From NCBI GenBank assembly GCA_003278545.1, contig QCEF01000010.1:1-40641 (forward strand): a stretch of DNA of 40,641 nt, given 5' to 3'. Positions 35,452 to 40,641 of the stretch are shown here, piece after piece. This DNA is from Prochlorococcus sp. AG-355-N16 (lineage in GTDB: Bacteria > Cyanobacteriota > Cyanobacteriia > PCC-6307 > Cyanobiaceae). The first letter of the stretch is position 1, and each line of letters opens with the position of its first letter. Below the pieces are notes generated by a model. That model was not told the DNA's origin and searched no databases. It saw nothing but the letters and a program-made list of their open reading frames with translations. The position numbers were made by a program, and so were the translations under genes.

Positions 35452-36309
35452 TTAATTTAGATACTTGAGAATTATAAAAATATAATACAAAACAGATGGA
35501 GTAAAGATGTAACTGTCAATTCTGTCAAGAATCCCTCCATGTCCAGGTAAAAAAGTTCCGGAATCTTTTATTTTTGCATCTCTCTTCATCATAGATTCAA
35601 TTAAATCTCCAACTAATGCCATAAGAGAAATTGAAATTCCATAAATTATTCCAACAATTAATGGATTTTCCCAATTCATTAAAAATGCGAAAAATATTGC
35701 TAGTAAAATTGAACAGGATATTCCTCCCATTAAACCTTCTATAGTTTTGCTCGGAGATATTGGAGATAGAGATGTTTTACCAAATGACTTCCCAATGAAA
35801 TAAGAACCAATATCACTTGTTACAATTAAAAAACAAGAAGTTAAAGTTAAATAAAGACCTGTAGTATTTGATAAGTTCTCAAGCGACATAAAACCCTGAT
35901 TCGAACCTATTATCACTGAATCTAATCCCCTTAACTTTATCCAGTAACTAGGTAAAAAACCTAAATAGAATAATCCAAAAATAGATGCTGCAATATCTGA
36001 AATTGTCCCAGGTTTTGGTTGCAAAAGTAACCAAGTACATATCCCAACTGAACAGATTGGCAAAATTGAATTTGAAATTTCTCCTTCAAGCACACCAATG
36101 GTCTCAAGATAAGTAGAAACTATGATGATAAAGGACGAAAATAATGTGGTTTTTGTAGCTGGTCTTATTCCTTTAAATTCTGCCATTCTGAAAAATTCTA
36201 ATAATGCTAGATATGTAAGCAACGCAGTTGCAAATGTGAAAAACCATCCCCCCAACAAAACAACAATTAAACCAAAAATTCCTATAATTAATCCGCTTTT
36301 TAATCTCAT
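35452..36309 (-). CDS. cdsA: Phosphatidate cytidylyltransferase
   Basis: The 285-residue multi-helix membrane protein carries the CDP-diacylglycerol synthase signature near its C-terminus: LVGDLIESMMKRDAKIKDSG followed by PGHGGILDRIDSYIF. Earlier SDIGSYFIGKSFGKTSLSPIS binds the metal and nucleotide. It makes CDP-diacylglycerol from phosphatidic acid and CTP, the branch point to phosphatidylglycerol, a lipid needed by photosystems. The likely phosphatidic-acid maker is the plsC-like gene at 7603. It lies 9 bases downstream of the decarboxylase on the same strand. Confidence 0.96.
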   Translation of the reverse strand: MRLKSGLIIGIFGLIVVLLGGWFFTFATALLTYLALLEFFRMAEFKGIRPATKTTLFSSFIIIVSTYLETIGVLEGEISNSILPICSVGICTWLLLQPKPGTISDIAASIFGLFYLGFLPSYWIKLRGLDSVIIGSNQGFMSLENLSNTTGLYLTLTSCFLIVTSDIGSYFIGKSFGKTSLSPISPSKTIEGLMGGISCSILLAIFFAFLMNWENPLIVGIIYGISISLMALVGDLIESMMKRDAKIKDSGTFLPGHGGILDRIDSYIFTPSVLYYIFIILKYLN

Positions 36310-36318
36310 TTGAAATTG

Positions 36319-37716
36319 CTATGTTTCTAAGACCTTTATATTAAAATTTACCAGATCTTTGTTGCATAAACTTTGATTTTTTATCCAATTAAACCTATCC
36401 GTGTCCACTTTTTCTCCAGGAACTAATAGCGGTATCCCAGGAGGATAAGGGCAAATAATATCTCCAGATATTTTATTTAATGATTGTGAGAAAGGAATAC
36501 TCCGACTCTTACTTCTCCAAGCAATTCCAATTTCGATTTGGGGTGATTGAACTAATTTAAAAGGCGATCTGAGCACTTCTATACTTTTTGATTTTTTGGA
36601 ATTTAATAGTAATTTTTTCCATAATTTTTCAAATAAATTAAGAAAATCTTTTTGATTCCCAAATCCTAAGCAAAAAGTGAGAGTCATCATTTCTGGTAAT
36701 TCGGCAATAAGTCCATTTCTATAAAAAAAATTATCAGCAGTAAAACCATCAATCCCAGCCTTAGAAGTATTTACTACAATTTTTAAGGGGTCTTGAGTTT
36801 CTATGAGAGGAATATTTTTTTGAATTAATTTTTTATAAATACTTTTTGCCTCTAAAATTCTTTTTTGATATTTTGATAAACTTTTTTTGTTAAGCCAGTC
36901 CCTAATAGACTCTTCACAAGAAGAAAGTAATAACGAACTTGGACTGGTAGTTTGCAGCAAATTAATACTTTTGATTAAATTATCTTCATTTATTAGATTC
37001 CCTTTGTACCAAAGTACCGCCGTTTGAGTTAATCCATTGAGTGACTTATGCAATGAATTAACCACTAAATCAGCGTTTGATGATAAGGCCGGTTTTGGTA
37101 AATTAAGATTTTCACAAAAAAGGAAATATGAACCATGGGCTTCATCAACTAAAACAGGTAAATTTTTTTGATGACAACAATCTATTAAAGGCTCTAAATC
37201 TCCGGCATAACCATGATAAGACGGATTTACAAGAATAACCCCTGCAATTTTATTCTCATCAAAATTTAATTTTTTAAATACATTTTCCAACCAAATTTTT
37301 GTAATTGATTTGTAATGACCTGTTATGGTTGAAAATTCTAAGTCAAAAAATATTGGATTTATATTTTGCATCGCACAGATTTTTATGACACTTATATGAA
37401 CATTTCTAGGCATTAGGATATTTTCGCCTGGATTTGCCATTGCAATTACTGCTGATTGTATTAATCCGGAAGCTCCATTAACTCCAAAAAAACATCCTTT
37501 AGCCCCAAATTTGTCAGAGAATTCTCTTTGAGATTTAGCAATTAATCCGCTTTGGGATAGTGGGGAGCCTATTTCTGGTAGTTCGGGCAAGTCCCAATAC
37601 CCAGGTGGATTTTTTAATAACTTCACTAGTTTCTTTGGTAAAGCTTCCCCTCTGTTATGAGCGGGAAAGAATAAAGACTTTAAAAACTTTTTAGTTAGAA
37701 AAGATGAAATGCTCAT
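36319..37716 (-). CDS. Orn/Lys/Arg decarboxylase-family PLP enzyme
   Basis: The 465-residue protein has the fold-type-I PLP pattern of this family: GVNGASGLIQSAVIAM (about 78-93), VDEAHGSYF (D191, H194) and NSLHK224SLNGLTQTAVLWY with the cofactor lysine. The C-terminal block CPYPPGIPLLVPGE is typical of the short form found in Firmicutes and cyanobacteria. It would start polyamine synthesis from arginine, lysine or ornithine; the substrate cannot be told here. It is divergent from the ubiB-like kinase over a 64-base spacer and followed by cdsA. Confidence 0.9.
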   Translation of the reverse strand: MSISSFLTKKFLKSLFFPAHNRGEALPKKLVKLLKNPPGYWDLPELPEIGSPLSQSGLIAKSQREFSDKFGAKGCFFGVNGASGLIQSAVIAMANPGENILMPRNVHISVIKICAMQNINPIFFDLEFSTITGHYKSITKIWLENVFKKLNFDENKIAGVILVNPSYHGYAGDLEPLIDCCHQKNLPVLVDEAHGSYFLFCENLNLPKPALSSNADLVVNSLHKSLNGLTQTAVLWYKGNLINEDNLIKSINLLQTTSPSSLLLSSCEESIRDWLNKKSLSKYQKRILEAKSIYKKLIQKNIPLIETQDPLKIVVNTSKAGIDGFTADNFFYRNGLIAELPEMMTLTFCLGFGNQKDFLNLFEKLWKKLLLNSKKSKSIEVLRSPFKLVQSPQIEIGIAWRSKSRSIPFSQSLNKISGDIICPYPPGIPLLVPGEKVDTDRFNWIKNQSLCNKDLVNFNIKVLET

Positions 37717-37780
37717 AAAGTATTATTGACATATATAGAATGGTCTACATGGTAATCTTTTTTGATATTTTTTAACTTTA

Positions 37781-39436
37781 ATGAAAAAATCTTTTTCGGA
37801 ATATTCAGCGAAAGAAGACTTTCTTTGGTTGATTTTAAGACCATGGATTTTTATCCCAAGAGTTTTATATATCCTTTTAACTTTTATTTTTCTTTTTTTA
37901 AGAATACTTTTTCAAGGTAACAGTAAAAATAAAAATGTACAAAAAAATCTCTCGAAATATCTTTTTGATGTAATAACGGATTTAGGCCCTTGTTTTATTA
38001 AATTAGGCCAAGCACTCTCAACTAGACCAGATCTTGTTAGACAAGATTGGCTTACTGAACTTACAAACTTACAAGATAATCTCCCAGCATTTGAACACAA
38101 AATTGCTTTAAAAATCATTGAAGAGGAACTTGGATCCCCTGCTAATAAATTATTTGAAGAGTTTCCAGATAGTCCTATAGCTTCAGCAAGCTTAGGTCAA
38201 GTTTATAAAGCAAAATTAAATAATTCTTATCTAGCTGTGAAGGTACAGCGGCCAAATTTACACTTTCTTATAAGAAGGGATGTTGTAATCTTAAGGTTTT
38301 TAGGAACTTTTTTATCCCCACTCTTACCATTAAATATAGGTGTTGGAATTGGAGAGATAATAGATGAATTCGGTAAGGCACTTTTTGATGAAATTGACTA
38401 TCAAAAAGAGGCCGAAAATGCTTTGAGGTTTGCAAATTTATTCAAAGAAAATCCAAATATTTTTATTCCTAAATTAGAAAAACAGTTTTCTTCCAAAAGG
38501 GTAATCACAACTTCTTGGATTGATGGAGTTAAATTAAGAGATCGATTTTTACTAGAGGAAAATAACTTAATACCTGCTTCGTTTATAAAAACATGTGTCA
38601 TCAGTGGACTACAGCAATTATTTGAATTTGGATATTTTCATGCAGACCCACATCCAGGAAATATGTTTGCTCTCAAAGGAGGAAATGCAGATTGTGGGAA
38701 CTTAGCTTATGTTGATTTTGGAATGATGGATACTATTACAAATTCAGATAGACTTACTCTTATTAAGGCAATTGTTCACATAATAAACGAAGAATATTAT
38801 CTTCTCGCAAAAGATTTCCAGAAATTAGGTTTTTTAACGAAAGAACAAGATCTTCAAAAACTTGTTGAACCATTGAAAGAAGTTCTAGGAGGATCTTTTG
38901 GCGCTGAAGTTGGTAGTTTTAATCTTAAAAATGTAACTGACAAATTCTCAAAACTCATGTATTCCTACCCTTTTAGAGTTCCCAGTAGGTTTGCTTTAAT
39001 AATAAGAGCCGTTGTTAGTCAAGAGGGTTTAGCACTAAGGTTAGATCCTGAATTTAAAATTCTAAAAATAGCTTATCCATATATTGCAAAAAAACTACTG
39101 ACCGATAATTCTGAAGAGATTTTAGACATACTTTTAGAAGTCGTTTTTGATAAAAAAGGTCAAATCCAAATAGAAAAAGTTGAAAGTTTACTAAACATTT
39201 TATTTAAAGATTCAAAGAATATTAATTCAGATCTCATACCAGTTGCTAACGCAGGATTGAAATTATTTGTCAGTAAAAAAGGATCTGAAGTTAGGAAGAA
39301 TCTTCTTTTAAGTCTTATAAAAGATGAAAAACTAGAATTTACTGATGCAAAAAAACTCTTAGCTTTAATTAGAGATACTTTTAGCCCTCTAAATATTGCA
39401 AAAAGTGCAGTGCAAAATATTATTTCTACAGTTTAG
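37781..39436 (+). CDS. UbiB/ABC1 family atypical kinase
   Basis: The 551-residue protein has the ABC1 motifs: KLGQ at 74-77 (LGPCFIKLGQALSTRPDLV), ASASLGQVYKAKL with the Ala-rich loop that replaces the kinase Gly loop, LAVKVQRP (catalytic-core Lys), HADPHPGNMFAL (about 287-298) and YVDFGMMD. A hydrophobic stretch near 24-44 may anchor it. UbiB-type proteins support quinone synthesis by ATP-dependent extraction or regulation of lipid intermediates; cyanobacteria and chloroplasts have several (plastoquinone/prenyl-lipid linked). A TTGACA (37726-37731) in the 64-base spacer is a possible -35, but its -10 is weak. Confidence 0.92.
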   Translation: MKKSFSEYSAKEDFLWLILRPWIFIPRVLYILLTFIFLFLRILFQGNSKNKNVQKNLSKYLFDVITDLGPCFIKLGQALSTRPDLVRQDWLTELTNLQDNLPAFEHKIALKIIEEELGSPANKLFEEFPDSPIASASLGQVYKAKLNNSYLAVKVQRPNLHFLIRRDVVILRFLGTFLSPLLPLNIGVGIGEIIDEFGKALFDEIDYQKEAENALRFANLFKENPNIFIPKLEKQFSSKRVITTSWIDGVKLRDRFLLEENNLIPASFIKTCVISGLQQLFEFGYFHADPHPGNMFALKGGNADCGNLAYVDFGMMDTITNSDRLTLIKAIVHIINEEYYLLAKDFQKLGFLTKEQDLQKLVEPLKEVLGGSFGAEVGSFNLKNVTDKFSKLMYSYPFRVPSRFALIIRAVVSQEGLALRLDPEFKILKIAYPYIAKKLLTDNSEEILDILLEVVFDKKGQIQIEKVESLLNILFKDSKNINSDLIPVANAGLKLFVSKKGSEVRKNLLLSLIKDEKLEFTDAKKLLALIRDTFSPLNIAKSAVQNIISTV

Positions 39437-39543
39437 TTTATATTTAATTTGAAAAACTTACTTATCATTTTAATCCGATTAGATTTGTATGTAATGTTTT
39501 AAAATTGAGACTTAAAAAGTATTATTTATTTTTGGAAGATTAA

Positions 39544-40038
39544 ATGAATATTTTGAAAAATCTCTTTTTAATTAACAAAAAATCTGAAAAAAATAAAGAC
39601 TTTAGTTTTGGATTGGTTGACGAATATATAGAAATTGCAAAGTTAGTAAAAGAAGCAAGAATACAAAAAAATCTCACAGTTAAAGAATTGTCTTACATTT
39701 CAAAAATTCCCGAACGCATAATAAACTCTATTGAAAATAATAATAAAAATATTAGGCCAGAGTATCCTTTTATAAGATCTATATTAATTAAATTGGAGGA
39801 ATGCTTAGTATTAAAAAAAAATACATTATTAAAATTAGCAGTTAAAGAAAGAAAAATTTTAAAGAAAGAGGAAAATGATTTTTTGTTCAGGAAATTCGAT
39901 CTTATCAATACATGGCAAGGAAGTATTTTGTATTTTTTTATATTAGTTTTAACTATATTTATATTAAAGAGATACTTTATTTTAAATGTAAATATTATTG
40001 AGATTCAAAATATTGAAAATCAAATGATTGATAAATAA
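39544..40038 (+). CDS. RodZ-like HTH membrane protein (164 aa)
   Basis: The 164-residue protein has an N-terminal HTH of the RodZ/HTH_25 type (about 26-88: AKLVKEARIQKNLTVKELSY, then ISKIPERIINSIE). A basic linker (about 100-112) and one membrane helix (about 124-145) follow, with a short outer tail. That is a shortened RodZ layout: cytoplasmic HTH, one helix and a small exterior part. RodZ helps MreB organise rod shape; Prochlorococcus cells are cocci or ovoid, so a different job is possible. It is convergent with malQ (13-base gap), with no visible terminator. Confidence 0.75.
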   Translation: MNILKNLFLINKKSEKNKDFSFGLVDEYIEIAKLVKEARIQKNLTVKELSYISKIPERIINSIENNNKNIRPEYPFIRSILIKLEECLVLKKNTLLKLAVKERKILKKEENDFLFRKFDLINTWQGSILYFFILVLTIFILKRYFILNVNIIEIQNIENQMIDK

Positions 40039-40051
40039 TTTTTAATAAATT

Positions 40052-40641
40052 CTACTTTAGAGTTCTCCCAAAATTATTTCCTAGCTCACTAAACATCCTT
40101 ATATTACCTTCTATTTCTTCTAAAGAACGATTTAACTTCCATTTCCAGTTATTTTTTATAGTACCAGGTTTGTTTAACCTACTTGAATCGTCTAGAGATA
40201 ATAGATCTTGTAATGGAGCGATAAAGAGATTAGCATTAGTTTTCATGCCAATTTCTATTAAATCCCAAGAAGGATTTTCTGAAAATTTATACTCATCTTT
40301 TAATCTTTTTTGGGATTCATAATCTAAATATTTCCACCATGAAACAGAAGTAGAGTTGTCGTGAGTACCTGTATAAACAACCCAATTTTCTCCTTCAATA
40401 TTCTTAGGTAAATAAGGATTGTCTTGATTGCCATCAAAAGCGAATTGTAATATTTTCATTCCAGGCAGTTCAAAGTTTTTCCTTAATTTCTCTACATCTT
40501 GTGTTATTACTCCCAAATCCTCGGCAATAATTGGTAGATAGTTACCCCCAAGATCCTTTTTTACTTTGTTTAAGAGTGTTTTACCGGGAGAATTTATCCA
40601 TTTCCCAAAGATTGCTGTTTTAGAACTGCCATTAACTCTCC
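40052..40641 (-). CDS. malQ: 4-alpha-glucanotransferase (MalQ), C-terminal part, cut by the window edge
   Basis: The minus-strand frame is open to the right edge and ends at a TAG (40052-40054), giving about 195 residues. GNYLPIIAEDLGVITQDVEK, then MKILQFAFDG, VYTGTHDNSTSVSWW and the C-terminal PLQDLLSLDDSSRLNKPGT are the conserved GH77 blocks, including the third catalytic-site region (THDN). The enzyme transfers alpha-1,4-glucan chains and would act in glycogen/maltodextrin turnover. The frame continues past the TTG at 40514-40516 with coding-like sequence (KTAIFGKWINSPGK), so that TTG is not the real start. Confidence 0.9.
   Translation of the reverse strand, partial: RVNGSSKTAIFGKWINSPGKTLLNKVKKDLGGNYLPIIAEDLGVITQDVEKLRKNFELPGMKILQFAFDGNQDNPYLPKNIEGENWVVYTGTHDNSTSVSWWKYLDYESQKRLKDEYKFSENPSWDLIEIGMKTNANLFIAPLQDLLSLDDSSRLNKPGTIKNNWKWKLNRSLEEIEGNIRMFSELGNNFGRTLK

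Noticed and set aside
1-40641. CRISPR arrays, insertion sequences or rRNA genes
   Set aside because: No regularly spaced repeats, transposase-like frames or rRNA-like stretches were seen on either strand.

Overview
The window looks like core chromosome of a marine picocyanobacterium, most likely a high-light-adapted Prochlorococcus. This is inferred from very low GC, tightly packed genes with spacers of a few bases, a 35-residue high-light-inducible protein, PsbY, carotene isomerase CrtH, a PsbP-like lipoprotein, the chlorophyll-cyclase factor Ycf54, and a RecBCD set in the recC-x-recB-recD order. No mobile element, CRISPR array, rRNA or integrase was seen. The strain cannot be named from the sequence alone.

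Layout. 1-1532: end of an outer-membrane porin with its terminator, a small CxxC zinc-ribbon protein, an hli gene read leftward with its own promoter and terminator, about 500 bases without a convincing gene, and tRNA-Lys(TTT). 1710-5335: psbY, trmFO, crtH and a small membrane protein, all rightward. 5332-8277: mostly leftward, with an OmpR-type regulator that lacks its phospho-acceptor Asp, a monothiol glutaredoxin and BolA pair, an exported helical/TPR-like protein and a PlsC-type acyltransferase. A small rightward gene at 6156 interrupts this run. 8378-18441: a tight rightward run of pdxJ, ycf54, recC, a membrane methyltransferase, recB and recD. 18580-22448: a DEAD-box RNA helicase behind a hairpin that would hide its ribosome-binding site, a small exported Cys protein and an ABC exporter. 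22463-24626: a PsbP-like lipoprotein (leftward), then recR-lipA. 24623-30194: a leftward run of lysA, cdaA (c-di-AMP synthase), uppS, bioB, trhO and an unknown gene. 30282-35439: rightward rimI-like acetyltransferase, clpC, a glycerol-dehydrogenase-like enzyme and an alpha/beta hydrolase. 35452-40641: leftward cdsA and an Orn/Lys/Arg decarboxylase, rightward ubiB-family kinase and a RodZ-like HTH membrane protein, and the C-terminal part of malQ at the right edge.

Functional themes. Photosynthesis and pigment genes (hli, psbY, crtH, ycf54, psbP-like) are scattered among housekeeping genes for DNA repair (recBCD, recR), tRNA modification (trmFO, trhO), cofactors (pdxJ, lipA, bioB), envelope and lipids (uppS, cdaA, cdsA, plsC) and proteolysis (clpC). 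I did not find a clearly new multi-gene system. The observations most worth checking are the phospho-acceptor-less and unusually GC-rich response regulator, the hairpin directly upstream of the RNA helicase start, the methyltransferase between recC and recB, and the small genes and leader/trailer structures in the first 1.6 kb.
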